DNA of 64,000 nt from positions 1 to 64,000 of the forward strand of contig NZ_QOKZ01000005.1 of assembly GCF_003697785.1 (NCBI RefSeq), read 5' to 3'. Position 1 is the first letter of the stretch. Each line of letters opens with the position of its first letter. The notes beneath the pieces were generated by a model that had not been told where the DNA came from, made no database searches, and saw only the letters and a list, made by a program, of their open reading frames with translations. Below are positions 45,185-54,007 of the stretch, piece by piece. The position numbers and the translations under genes were made by a program. Source of the stretch: Paracoccus alkanivorans. GTDB taxonomy: Bacteria > Pseudomonadota > Alphaproteobacteria > Rhodobacterales > Rhodobacteraceae.

Positions 45185-46168
45185 TCAGACCCTTTCGATG
45201 ATCCGCTCGCCGAACAGCCCCTGCGGGCGGAACACCAGAAAGAGCAGCGCCAGAACATAGGCGAACCAGTTCTCGGTCGCGCCGCCGACCATCGGGCCGA
45301 TGAAGAACTCGAACAGCTTCTCGCCCACGCCGATGATCAGGCCGCCGACGATTGCTCCGGGAATCGAGGTGAAGCCGCCCAGCATCAGCACCGGCAGCGC
45401 CTTGAGCGCGATCAGCGAGAGGCTGAACTGCACACCCGACTTGGTGCCCCACATGATGCCCGCGACCAGCGCCACGAAACCCGCAATCGACCAGACCATG
45501 ACCCAGATGAAGCGCAGCGAGATGCCCACCGACAGCGCCGCCTGATGGTCGTCGGCCACCGCCCGCATGGCGCGGCCCTGTTTTGTATATTGCGCGAAGG
45601 CGACAAGGGCGGCAACCAGAAGCGCGGCGATCACCGTTGCCCAGATATCGAGCCGGTCGATGAAGAACCCGTAACCGAACCAGTTCGCCGTGACCCCTTC
45701 GATGCTTTCGGAAATACCCTGCGGCAGCCCGACATCAAGATTCTTGATATTCGCGCCCCACATCACGTCGCCCAGTCCTTCGAGGAAATAGGCCAGCCCT
45801 ATGGTCGCCATGAACAGGATGATCGGCGCCTGCCCGACCAGGTGCTGAAGCACCAGCTTTTCGATCAGGAAGGCCAGCAGAACCATGACCGCCCCGGTCA
45901 GGATGATCGCGAGAACGGACGGGACGGTCCAGCCGAAATGCTCGACATGGGTGCCGAAGACCGCGTTGATCATATGAGCGAAGGGCACCTGCCCCTGCTG
46001 GATACCGACCAATGTCAGCGCCGCGAACAGCGCCAGCACGCCCTGCGCATAGTTGAACACGCCCGAAGCCTTGAAGATCAGCACGAAGCCGAGCGCCACC
46101 AAGGCATACATGACCCCGGTCATCAGCCCGTTCAGGAAGATCTCGGCGGCGAAAATCATCTGGTCCAT
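45185..46168 (-). CDS. Branched-chain-type ABC transporter permease (LivH-like)
   Basis: A 327-residue permease with the LivH motif LIFKASGVFNYAQGVLALFA and the coupling region GGFTSIPGAIVGGLIIGVGE. It has eight or more membrane segments. The ATG at 46168 follows GGGAGACAATCTG; a GTG at 46189 is the less likely start. The LivG-like gene ends 25 bp upstream. Confidence 0.92.
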   Translation of the reverse strand: MDQMIFAAEIFLNGLMTGVMYALVALGFVLIFKASGVFNYAQGVLALFAALTLVGIQQGQVPFAHMINAVFGTHVEHFGWTVPSVLAIILTGAVMVLLAFLIEKLVLQHLVGQAPIILFMATIGLAYFLEGLGDVMWGANIKNLDVGLPQGISESIEGVTANWFGYGFFIDRLDIWATVIAALLVAALVAFAQYTKQGRAMRAVADDHQAALSVGISLRFIWVMVWSIAGFVALVAGIMWGTKSGVQFSLSLIALKALPVLMLGGFTSIPGAIVGGLIIGVGEKLFEFFIGPMVGGATENWFAYVLALLFLVFRPQGLFGERIIERV

Positions 46169-46192
46169 CAGATTGTCTCCCACGGGCACAGG

Positions 46193-47005
46193 TCAGTCAT
46201 GCGCCACCCCCAGATAGGCATCGATGACCTCCTGGTTGTTGCGCACCTCGTCAGGGGTGCCGTCACCGATCTTGCGGCCGTAATCCATCACCACCACCCG
46301 GTCGGACAGGTCCATGACCACGCCCATGTCATGTTCGATCAGCGCGATGGTGGTGCCGAACTCGTCATTGACGTCTAGGACGAAGCGGGACATGTCCTCC
46401 TTTTCCTCGACATTCATCCCCGCCATCGGCTCGTCCAGAAGCAGGATCTGCGGCTCGGCGGCCAGAGCCCGGGCCAGTTCGACGCGTTTTTTCAGCCCGT
46501 AAGGCAATCGCCCTACCGGTGTCTTGCGGATATTCTGGATTTCGAGAAAGTCGATCACGCGCTCGACCCGTTCACGGTTCTCGATCTCCTCGCGCTCCGC
46601 CGCGCCCCACCACAGGGCCTGCGACAGGAATCCGGCCCGCATCCGGTTCAGCCGCCCGGTCATGATATTGTCCAGCACTGTCATGCCATCGAACAGGGCG
46701 ATGTTCTGGAAAGTCCGGGCGATGCCGAGACGTGCGACTTCATAGGGTTTCATCGGTCCGCGGCGCGCGCCTTTGAACCAGATTTCGCCTTCCTGCGGAA
46801 CGTAGAAACCCGAGATCACGTTCAGCATCGAGGATTTTCCCGCGCCATTGGGTCCGATGATCGCCCGGATCTCGCCTTCGCGAATGTCGAAGCTGATATT
46901 CTTGATCGCCTCGACGCCGCCGAAACGCAGGGTGATGTTCTTCATCTCCATCAGCGTGCCGCCGATCTGGCGGCCATCGGCGGTGATTTCCGTCTGCTGA
47001 TTCAT
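46193..47005 (-). CDS. Branched-chain-type ABC transporter ATP-binding protein (LivG-like)
   Basis: A 270-residue ATPase with Walker A GPNGAGKSS (about 52-60), the LivG-type insert around AGFLSQALWWGAAEREEIEN, a degenerate signature (LPYGLKKRVELARAL) and Walker B QILLLDEPMAGMN. The signature is LPYGL instead of LSGGQ, which occurs in LivG-like proteins. It starts by overlapping the acyl-CoA ligase stop as ATGA. Confidence 0.92.
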   Translation of the reverse strand: MNQQTEITADGRQIGGTLMEMKNITLRFGGVEAIKNISFDIREGEIRAIIGPNGAGKSSMLNVISGFYVPQEGEIWFKGARRGPMKPYEVARLGIARTFQNIALFDGMTVLDNIMTGRLNRMRAGFLSQALWWGAAEREEIENRERVERVIDFLEIQNIRKTPVGRLPYGLKKRVELARALAAEPQILLLDEPMAGMNVEEKEDMSRFVLDVNDEFGTTIALIEHDMGVVMDLSDRVVVMDYGRKIGDGTPDEVRNNQEVIDAYLGVAHD

Positions 47006-48978
47006 TGCGCCGCCACCTTCTGCGCTTGCGCCGCGCCGAAGACTTGCACATCCTCGATCTTCAGCGTCGCCTTGATCCTGCCCTTGCGGCCATCCTCATA
47101 GGTAACCTCGGTCTGGGTATGGATGCTGTCCGAACCGTCATAGAGCGCGTCCACCAGATCGGCGAATTTCTCGCCGATGACGGCACGGCGGACCTTGCGG
47201 GTGCGGGTCATCTCGCCATCGTCGGGGTCCAGTTCCTTGTGCAGCACAAGGAAGCGATGGATCTGGCAGTTCGACAGCATCTCGTCTTCGGCGACCGAGC
47301 GGTTGACCTCTTCGACATGGGCCTTGATGGTCGCGTAGACCTGCGGATGGCCGGCCAGTTCCTGATAGGAGGCATAGGCGATATTGTTCCGCTCGGCCCA
47401 GTTTCCGACGGCGTTCAGGTCGATATTGATCATCGCGGTGCAATAGTCGCGCCCGTTCCCCAGCACGACGGCTTCAAGGATATTGGGATAGAATTTCAGC
47501 TTGTTCTCGACATATTTGGGCGCGAACATGCTGCCGTCGGCCATCCTGCCGACATCCTTGGCTCGGTCGATGATCCGCAGATGACCGGTGGATTCCTCGA
47601 AGAACCCGGCATCGCCCGTGGCCACCCAACCTGCCGCGTCCTTGGTCGAGGCGGTGCTGCCGGGATTCTTGTAATATTCGACGAAGGTGCCGGGGCTGCG
47701 ATAGAAGACCTCGCCATTGTCGCCGATCTTCACCTCCACGCCGGGGGAAGGCACGCCGACCGTATCGGAACGCACCTGCCCGTCCGGCTGCTGGGTGATG
47801 AAGACCGAGGCCTCGGTCTGGCCGTAAAGCTGTTTCAGGTTGATCCCCAGCGAGCGGTAGAAATCGAAAATCTCGGGACCGATCGCCTCACCGGCAGTAT
47901 AGCCCACACGGATACGGCTGTAGCCGAGGGTGTTTTTCAGTGGCCCGTAGACCAGCAGACGGCCCAGCCCATAGGCCAGCCGATCGACAAATCCGACCTG
48001 CTGGCCGTCAAGGATCGCCGGGCCGACGCGCCTTGCCACCGCCACGAAGCGATGGAACAGCCAGCGCTTGAACCGGCCGGCATCCTCCATCCGGATCATC
48101 ACGGTGGTCAACTGGCCCTCGAACACCCGGGGCGGGGCGAAGAAATAGCTTGGCCCGATCTCGCGCATGTCGGTCATCATGGTATGGGCGCCCTCGGGAC
48201 AGTTCACGGTAAAGCCCGCCCAGAGCGCCTGCCCCATCGAGAAGATGAAATCACCGACCCAGGCCATCGGCAGGTAGGCGACGATCTCCTCGCGTTCTGT
48301 CAGGTGATCGAATTCGCAGCTGTTCTTCGCCGTCTCGATGATGTTGCGGTTCGACAGCACCACTCCCTTGGGCTTGCCGGTCGTGCCCGAGGTATACAGC
48401 ATGACGCAGGTGCTGTCGTAATCCAGCCCGGCAATCCGTCTGTCCAGTTCCGGTCCCAACCGGGTTGCAGCCGCCCGTCCCGTTTCCTGCACATCAGCCA
48501 GAGCGTTCATGCGGGAATGATCGTATTTCCGCATGCCCCTCTTGTCGGTGTAGACGATCCGCTCGATCCCCTTCACCGTCTCCTCGACCTCGAGAATCTT
48601 GTCGACCTGTTCCTGATCTCCACAGATGACGAAGCGCGCGCCGCAATGCTCCAGCACATAGGTCATCTCTTCGGCCACCGCGTCCTGATAAAGCGGCACC
48701 GGCACCGCACCGCACATCTGCGCCGCGATCATGCCCCAGTAATGGGCAGGGCGGTTGCGCCCGATGATCGCGACGTAATCGCCGGGTTTCAGGTCCAGAA
48801 CCAGAAGCCCGAGCGCCAAGGCACGAATTTCTTCGGCAGCCTCGACCCAGCTCCAGCTTTGCCAGATTCCGAATTCCTTTTCGCGATAGGCGGGCCTGTC
48901 CCCGAAACGGGCCGCATTCCGCGCCAGCAGCGCGGGAATGGAATGCAACTCACCCGTGGGCGCGTGCTGCTCCGTCAT
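47002..48978 (-). CDS. Long-chain acyl-CoA synthetase-like AMP-binding protein
   Basis: A 658-residue adenylate-forming ligase with the P-loop motif YTSGTTGKPKG (about residues 199-209), the acyl/adenine site YGQTEASVFI, the hinge DRAKDVGRMADGSMFAPKYVE and a C-terminal domain typical of long-chain (FAA/FadD15-like) enzymes. It would activate a carboxylic acid imported by the same operon. It is the first gene, divergent from the hybrid kinase, after GGGGAGGAAGC. Its exact substrate chain is not predictable. Confidence 0.93.
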   Translation of the reverse strand: MTEQHAPTGELHSIPALLARNAARFGDRPAYREKEFGIWQSWSWVEAAEEIRALALGLLVLDLKPGDYVAIIGRNRPAHYWGMIAAQMCGAVPVPLYQDAVAEEMTYVLEHCGARFVICGDQEQVDKILEVEETVKGIERIVYTDKRGMRKYDHSRMNALADVQETGRAAATRLGPELDRRIAGLDYDSTCVMLYTSGTTGKPKGVVLSNRNIIETAKNSCEFDHLTEREEIVAYLPMAWVGDFIFSMGQALWAGFTVNCPEGAHTMMTDMREIGPSYFFAPPRVFEGQLTTVMIRMEDAGRFKRWLFHRFVAVARRVGPAILDGQQVGFVDRLAYGLGRLLVYGPLKNTLGYSRIRVGYTAGEAIGPEIFDFYRSLGINLKQLYGQTEASVFITQQPDGQVRSDTVGVPSPGVEVKIGDNGEVFYRSPGTFVEYYKNPGSTASTKDAAGWVATGDAGFFEESTGHLRIIDRAKDVGRMADGSMFAPKYVENKLKFYPNILEAVVLGNGRDYCTAMINIDLNAVGNWAERNNIAYASYQELAGHPQVYATIKAHVEEVNRSVAEDEMLSNCQIHRFLVLHKELDPDDGEMTRTRKVRRAVIGEKFADLVDALYDGSDSIHTQTEVTYEDGRKGRIKATLKIEDVQVFGAAQAQKVAAQ

Positions 48979-49157
48979 GCTTCCTCCCCGATGCGCGCGG
49001 TTCTTTTGCGCGTCACCCGGAACCTCCTCCGTCCCGGATGGCGATCACATTTGCCGCCAATCCTTACGGCAGTTTTGCGCGAATCCTACGAAATGTTACA
49101 GCACTTCCGCGAATTGCAAAGCGGTGCTATCCGAGGGTGGAGGACGGAGGAACGCAT

Positions 49158-49190
49158 ATGACCGATCACCCGCGCGGGTGGGCGCGATGA
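49158..49190 (+). CDS. Ten-codon leader frame coupled to the hybrid kinase
   Basis: An ATG after the strong ribosome-binding site GGACGGAGGAA reads MTDHPRGWAR and stops with a TGA that overlaps the kinase ATG (ATGA, 49187-49190). The kinase itself has no good ribosome-binding site of its own. Translation of this leader would therefore feed ribosomes to the kinase start. A role in setting kinase level is inferred. Confidence 0.45.
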   Translation: MTDHPRGWAR

Positions 49191-51058
49191 CACCCGAGGA
49201 ACTCCGCGCCGACCTGACCCATTCGGGGTTGAACCTGATCGGACAGGCCCTGTCGATCTTCGATGCCGATCTGCGCCTTGCCGTCTCGAACCGTCAATAC
49301 CAGGCGATGTTCGACCTGCCCGACGACCTGGTGCAGCCCGGCACCAGCTTCGAGGAAACCATCCGGCAACTCGTCTATCGCGGCGAATACGGACCACAGG
49401 ACAATCCCGAGGCCGCCGTAGCCTCGCGCGTTGAACAGGCCCGCACCTTCCAGCCGCATTACTTCGAGCGTCAGCGCGCAAATGGCAGATGGATCGCCGT
49501 CGAGGGCGCGCCGCTGTCACAGGGCGGCTGGATCACCGTCTATACCGACATCACCGATATCAAGCAGCAGGAAGCATTGCTGCGTGCCCGTTCCGAAGAG
49601 CTGTCCGAACAGGTTCTTGAGCATGCCGAGCGCCTTGCAGCCGCCAACCGCGAACTCGCCGCGACCAATGCCGCGCTGCAAGAGGCGCAACGCGTTCTGA
49701 CCCGGACCGAGGCGCGCACCCGGCAGGTGACCGAGATGGTTCCCGCGCATATCGCCCATCTGGATACCGATTACCGTTATACCTTCTCGAACCGGCAGCA
49801 ACCGATGGTCTTTCCCGGCAGCACAGGCAAGGTGATCGGCGCCACCGTCGAAGAGGCCCTGGGGGCCGAGACCTTTGCCACGCTGCGCCCGTGGATCGAT
49901 CGCGCATTTACCGGAGAATCGCAGGTCTTCGAGATGACGCACAAGCCCTCGGGCAGGCGTATCCGCATCGCCCTGACCCCGGATCGAATCGGCAAGGGCG
50001 TCTACGTGCTCTCGACCGATGTCAGCGCCGAGGTGCAGGCCCGAGAAGCGCTCAGCCATGCCAGCAAGCGCAGCCTCGCCGCGCAGCTCACCTCGGGCAT
50101 GGCGCATGATTTCGGTAATCTGCTGACCATCATCCTTGGCCTGCAAGGTCGGTTGGCGGCAATGCCCCTGCCAGCGCGGGCCGCGGATGACGTACAGGCC
50201 ACGCTGGCCGCCGCCCGCCGCGGCGCCGCCCTGCTGGAGCGGCTGGCCAAGATCAGCGGCCCGCGCGAGATGTCGCTGCAACCCGTCGATCTGCCCCCGC
50301 TCCTGCGCGAGGTGGCGACATTGGCACGCCCGTCGCTTGGCGAAGGTGTCACGCTCGGGCTCTCGGTCGATCTGCCGGAAAAGCCGTTACTGCTCGACCC
50401 CGGAGCCTTGCAGGATTCGCTGCTGAACCTGATCCTGAATGCCAATGCCGCCATTGCCGGACCGGGGCATATCGCGCTGGCCGCCCGCAGCGAAGGCGAA
50501 TGGATCGAGATCACCGCAACCGATACCGGCCCCGGTTTCTCGGACGAGGCGCTGAAACGTGCCACCGAGCCCTTCTTCAGCACCAAGAAGAATCAGGGTT
50601 CGGGTCTTGGCCTGTCGATGGTCTATGACCAGACCAAGCTGGTCGGCGGAACCATGCGGCTGGACAATACCGGCAGCGGCGCACGGGTGACACTGCGCCT
50701 GCCATTGCGCCCTGTCACGCGCCAGATGATTCTGCTGGTCGAGGATGACGACCTGATCCGCACCGATATCCGCGGCCAGTTGACCGGATTGGGCCACGCG
50801 GTGATCGAAGCCGCCAGCCTGAATGAGGCCCGCGCCATGACCGACTTGCCGGGCCTGACCATGATCCTGTCCGACCTGCAACTTGGCGACGGACTGGGGC
50901 TGGAACTGGTGACGGACAGGCTGCCCATTGTGCTGATGACATCGATACTACCGGGAGATCCGCTGCGCGGCCGGGCACCCGGCCCGGTGCTGACCAAGCC
51001 GTTCACCGCCGCCCGACTCGCCGCCGCACTGGCCGAAGCAACAAGGAAAACCGCATGA
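49187..51058 (+). CDS. PAS-domain hybrid sensor histidine kinase (cytoplasmic)
   Basis: A 623-residue soluble kinase. A PAS-7-like N-terminal domain (about 5-120, GQALSIFDADLRLAVSNRQY) is followed by a coiled coil (about 125-180), a second PAS domain (about 185-285), the H-box LTSGMAHDFGNLLTIILGLQ, HATPase motifs (LNLILNANAAI, DTGPGFSDE, GSGLGLSMV) and a C-terminal receiver (about 515-620, phospho-Asp in ILSDLQLGDG). No membrane segment is present. It overlaps the response regulator as ATGA and is divergent from the acyl-CoA ligase/importer operon, which it probably controls. Confidence 0.9.
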   Translation: MTPEELRADLTHSGLNLIGQALSIFDADLRLAVSNRQYQAMFDLPDDLVQPGTSFEETIRQLVYRGEYGPQDNPEAAVASRVEQARTFQPHYFERQRANGRWIAVEGAPLSQGGWITVYTDITDIKQQEALLRARSEELSEQVLEHAERLAAANRELAATNAALQEAQRVLTRTEARTRQVTEMVPAHIAHLDTDYRYTFSNRQQPMVFPGSTGKVIGATVEEALGAETFATLRPWIDRAFTGESQVFEMTHKPSGRRIRIALTPDRIGKGVYVLSTDVSAEVQAREALSHASKRSLAAQLTSGMAHDFGNLLTIILGLQGRLAAMPLPARAADDVQATLAAARRGAALLERLAKISGPREMSLQPVDLPPLLREVATLARPSLGEGVTLGLSVDLPEKPLLLDPGALQDSLLNLILNANAAIAGPGHIALAARSEGEWIEITATDTGPGFSDEALKRATEPFFSTKKNQGSGLGLSMVYDQTKLVGGTMRLDNTGSGARVTLRLPLRPVTRQMILLVEDDDLIRTDIRGQLTGLGHAVIEAASLNEARAMTDLPGLTMILSDLQLGDGLGLELVTDRLPIVLMTSILPGDPLRGRAPGPVLTKPFTAARLAAALAEATRKTA

Positions 51059-51756
51059 CCCATGCGCCGCTGATCGCCATCCTCGACGACGAGCCCGAGA
51101 TTCGACGCCTGTTATCCTCGGCGCTGGAGGAGGCCGGGTTTCGCACCCAAAGCTTTGCCCGCGCGATAGAGTTCGAGGCGGCGCTGCGCCGCATCACGCC
51201 CGATGCCTGCCTGATCGACCTGGGCCTGCCCGATCGCGACGGTCTTGCCCTGGTTCATCGCCTCGCCACCGAATCGGGTGCCGCGATCATCATCATCTCG
51301 GGCCGGACACAGGTGCAGGACAAGGTGACGGGGCTGGAGCTGGGCGCCGACGACTACATCATCAAGCCATTCGAGCCCGTCGAGGTTGTCGCGCGTATCC
51401 GCGCCCGCCTGCGCCGTCCCGCCGTCGCGCAGGATCGCAGTGGCCAGACGGCTCGCTTCGCCGGGTGGAGCGCCGATTTCGACCGCTACATGCTGACCGC
51501 TCCCGACGGCTCCGAGACCCCTCTCAGCCATGCCGAGGCCGAGGTCCTGCGCATGTTCACCGACAGTCCCCGCCGCCTGATCACCCGCAGCCAGATGCTC
51601 GACACATTGGGCGGCGCGGCGGGTGACAGCTTTGACCGCGCCATGGATGTCCGTATCTCGCGCCTGCGCACCAAGCTGGGCGAAGACCCGAAGAACCCGC
51701 GCCTGATCAAGACGATCTACGGCGCGGGCTACATCTTCCTCGCGGAAGTCACCTGA
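51055..51756 (+). CDS. OmpR-family response regulator
   Basis: A 233-residue regulator. Its receiver domain (1-120) has DDEPE, phospho-Asp in CLIDLGLPDRDGL, and Lys in DDYIIKPFEPVEV. The C-terminal winged helix (about 135-230) has SHAEAEVLRMFTDSPRRLIT, the recognition region RAMDVRISRLRTKLGEDPKN, and TIYGAGYIF. Coupled to the hybrid kinase by 4 bp. It probably binds the gap 48979-49157 to control the divergent ligase-transporter operon. Confidence 0.93.
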   Translation: MTHAPLIAILDDEPEIRRLLSSALEEAGFRTQSFARAIEFEAALRRITPDACLIDLGLPDRDGLALVHRLATESGAAIIIISGRTQVQDKVTGLELGADDYIIKPFEPVEVVARIRARLRRPAVAQDRSGQTARFAGWSADFDRYMLTAPDGSETPLSHAEAEVLRMFTDSPRRLITRSQMLDTLGGAAGDSFDRAMDVRISRLRTKLGEDPKNPRLIKTIYGAGYIFLAEVT

Positions 51757-51880
51757 CCTTCCTTCACTTTGCCCGGCTCGCCAACATGCCGGCCTCGCAA
51801 AGCGCGACGCGACGTCATGCTGGCTTGTTCATCCGGAGCTTTCATTATCTTGGCCACAAGGATTTTTTCGGGAGGCCGAC

Positions 51881-52300
51881 ATGGAACCGGATGCGATGCT
51901 CGACCTGGCGCGATCGATTTTCGCGAAGCAACCTTTTACCCGGTATCTGGGCGCAGAACTGCTGGAGCTTTCTGATACCGGCGCGATCATACAGCTTCGC
52001 CTGCGCGAAGAGCTTCGGCAGCAACACGGCTTCGCCCATGGAGGGGTGCTGTCATATCTCGCCGACAATGCGATCACCTTTGCCGGGGGCATGGCGTTGA
52101 AGTCGGATGCCCTGACATCTGAGTTCAAGATAAACTACCTGCGCCCGGCGCAAGCGACCCTGCTGAGAGCCGAGGCCGGCGCGGTATCGGTCTCCGGACG
52201 CCAGGCGGTCTGCCAATGCAGCATCTACGCGATTGACGATGCGGACAAAACGCTCTGCGCGCTGGCCCAGGGAACCGTGGTAAGAATATCGAAAGGGTGA
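51881..52300 (+). CDS. PaaI-like hotdog-fold thioesterase
   Basis: A 139-residue hotdog thioesterase with the family motif QQHGFAHGGVLSYLADNAIT (catalytic region) and SEFKINYLRPAQATLLRAEA. PaaI-type enzymes hydrolyse acyl-CoA esters, including aromatic ones, to rescue CoA. The position 124 bp after the two-component system and close to the two-ligase operon suggests a link to the same acyl-CoA chemistry, but no operon joins them. Confidence 0.88.
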   Translation: MEPDAMLDLARSIFAKQPFTRYLGAELLELSDTGAIIQLRLREELRQQHGFAHGGVLSYLADNAITFAGGMALKSDALTSEFKINYLRPAQATLLRAEAGAVSVSGRQAVCQCSIYAIDDADKTLCALAQGTVVRISKG

Positions 52301-52484
52301 ACGGGCCGGTGCGCCGAGGCTCCGGAGGGACCGGAAAGCAACCCGGCCAAGGCTGCTTTTCCTGATCGAAAGACAATCCGGCCTCTCCTGCACGGTCGCG
52401 TCGATTGGCGGCACCACGGCGGGCTGGCAATCCCCGGCAACGCGCCTATGTTGATGGCAATGCAACCAACCGAAAGGACGGCCC

Positions 52485-53141
52485 ATGTCCCTGCGCATCA
52501 ATGACACCGCTCCGGATTTCACCGCCAACTCGACCAAGGGAGAGATTCGCTTTCACGAATGGCTGGGCGACAGCTATGCGATCGTCTTCAGCCATCCACG
52601 CGATTTCACCCCGGTCTGCACGACCGAGTTCGGCGTCGTCGCACAATTGGCCAGCGAGTTCGAAAAGCGCAACACCAAGGTCATCGGCGTATCGGTCGAT
52701 TCCGTCGAGGACCACGAGAAATGGCAGCATGACATCGAGCAGGTCGCCGGAACGCCTGCGAATTTCGCCATCATCGACGACAGCACGCTGACCGTCGCCA
52801 AGGCCTACGACATGCTCCCCGCCGATTACTACCTGCCCACCGAGGGGCGCACACCGCAGCATTCGGCCACCGTCCGCACCGTCTTCATCATCGGCCCGGA
52901 CAAGAAAGTGCGCCTGACCATGACCTACCCGATGTCGGTCGGCCGCAACTTCGCCGAGATCCTGCGGGCGCTGGACGCTGTGCAGAAAACCGATGGAGCG
53001 CCGCTGGCGACCCCCGCCAATTGGGTGCCGGGTCAGGACGTGATCGTCGCGCTGGCGCTGGACGACAAGGCCGCCGAAGAAAAATACGGCAAGCTGGATT
53101 TCAAGCTGCCCTATCTGCGCTTTGCCAAGGATCCGGCGTAA
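52485..53141 (+). CDS. 1-Cys peroxiredoxin (Prx6/AhpC-like)
   Basis: A 218-residue peroxiredoxin with the peroxidatic cysteine C45 in SHPRDFTPVCTTEF. The Thr and later Arg of the active site are present and no second resolving Cys is seen, as in Prx6-type 1-Cys enzymes. The C-terminal half (about 150-218) is the Prx6 extension. It reduces peroxides in the cytoplasm. It is monocistronic, with AAAGGACG before the ATG. Confidence 0.94.
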   Translation: MSLRINDTAPDFTANSTKGEIRFHEWLGDSYAIVFSHPRDFTPVCTTEFGVVAQLASEFEKRNTKVIGVSVDSVEDHEKWQHDIEQVAGTPANFAIIDDSTLTVAKAYDMLPADYYLPTEGRTPQHSATVRTVFIIGPDKKVRLTMTYPMSVGRNFAEILRALDAVQKTDGAPLATPANWVPGQDVIVALALDDKAAEEKYGKLDFKLPYLRFAKDPA

Positions 53142-53149
53142 GGCACTAT

Positions 53150-53181
53150 GACAGGTCCCGGCGACGCTGCCGGGGCCTGTC
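53150..53181. terminator. Bidirectional hairpin between peroxiredoxin and glycosyltransferase genes
   Basis: GACAGGTCCCGG pairs with CCGGGGCCTGTC (one T-G pair) around an 8-base loop, 9 bp after the peroxiredoxin stop and touching the stop of the convergent glycosyltransferase. Confidence 0.6.
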
Positions 53182-54007
53182 AGCTCGGCCAGCCATACCT
53201 GCCCAGCATCGCCTGTATCGCGCGGTCATTGCCGCTGCCCGCCACATTCTCGGTGCGCAGGCTTTGCGCCTGACTTCCTCCCCATTCGAGGATCCTCGCG
53301 CGGCCGCCGATCTTTTGCGCCTCCACCCCTGCCAGGCGATGCATCCAGTATAGCCATACATCGTCGCTGCCGGGACTCAGCCGGGTGAACAGGTCGTCGC
53401 GCGTGATCTCTTCGTGAAACGCGCCGGGCGCATATATCACCCCCATCACGCCGGTCAGGAAGACCCGGGCCGATTGTTCGGGCTCGGCGATGTTATGCTG
53501 CCATTCCCCGTAAGGCCGAGGCGTCTGATCTGCGTTCAGGCTGATCCTGTGCGCACGGTGACAGATGACCCGCGCCCCCCCGGACATCGCCCGCACAAGA
53601 CCGGCCAGCCAGTCCCGGGGATAGTAGACGTCGTCATCGGCGGTGACGATATTGGCCTCGGGCCAGGCCAACAGCGTCGGGACGATCTTCTTGTAGGATC
53701 GCCAGGCCGGACAGGCCGCAATCTCCAGCCCTTCGGCTTTGAGCTCGGTTACTTCCACGGGAAGACTGTCCTCGTCCCCCTCGTCCAGCCACAGGATCAC
53801 CCTGTCGGCCCGGATCGACTGGCGCAAAATCGCCTTCAATGTCAGGGCCAGCGTGCCGAAACGGGCCGGATAGCTGGTCAGCGAAACGATCAGCGGCGCG
53901 GCCAGACCATGCCCGGCGCCTTCCCCGATGGGACGGGCGGCAATTTCTGCGATCGCACGTGCCTGGCGCCGGCGATGTTTCAGACGGCGGAATGCCCCCG
54001 AGATCAT
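53180..54007 (-). CDS. Glycosyltransferase (DDD-motif, GT2-like)
   Basis: A 275-residue soluble protein. LIVSLTSYPARFGTLALTLK at the start of the fold, the nucleotide-sugar/metal motif EANIVTADDDVYYPRDWL (about 117-134) and a later LSPGSDDVWLYWMHRL suggest a GT-A glycosyltransferase. The acceptor is not predictable. It overlaps the next gene upstream as ATGA. It is part of a group of four small glycosyltransferase genes on this strand. Confidence 0.75.
   Translation of the reverse strand: MISGAFRRLKHRRRQARAIAEIAARPIGEGAGHGLAAPLIVSLTSYPARFGTLALTLKAILRQSIRADRVILWLDEGDEDSLPVEVTELKAEGLEIAACPAWRSYKKIVPTLLAWPEANIVTADDDVYYPRDWLAGLVRAMSGGARVICHRAHRISLNADQTPRPYGEWQHNIAEPEQSARVFLTGVMGVIYAPGAFHEEITRDDLFTRLSPGSDDVWLYWMHRLAGVEAQKIGGRARILEWGGSQAQSLRTENVAGSGNDRAIQAMLGRYGWPS

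Noticed and set aside
47005..49161. A 718-codon plus-strand frame opposite the acyl-CoA ligase
   Set aside because: Mirror of the ligase codon bias; no motif, no ribosome-binding site, and it would run across the divergent promoter.
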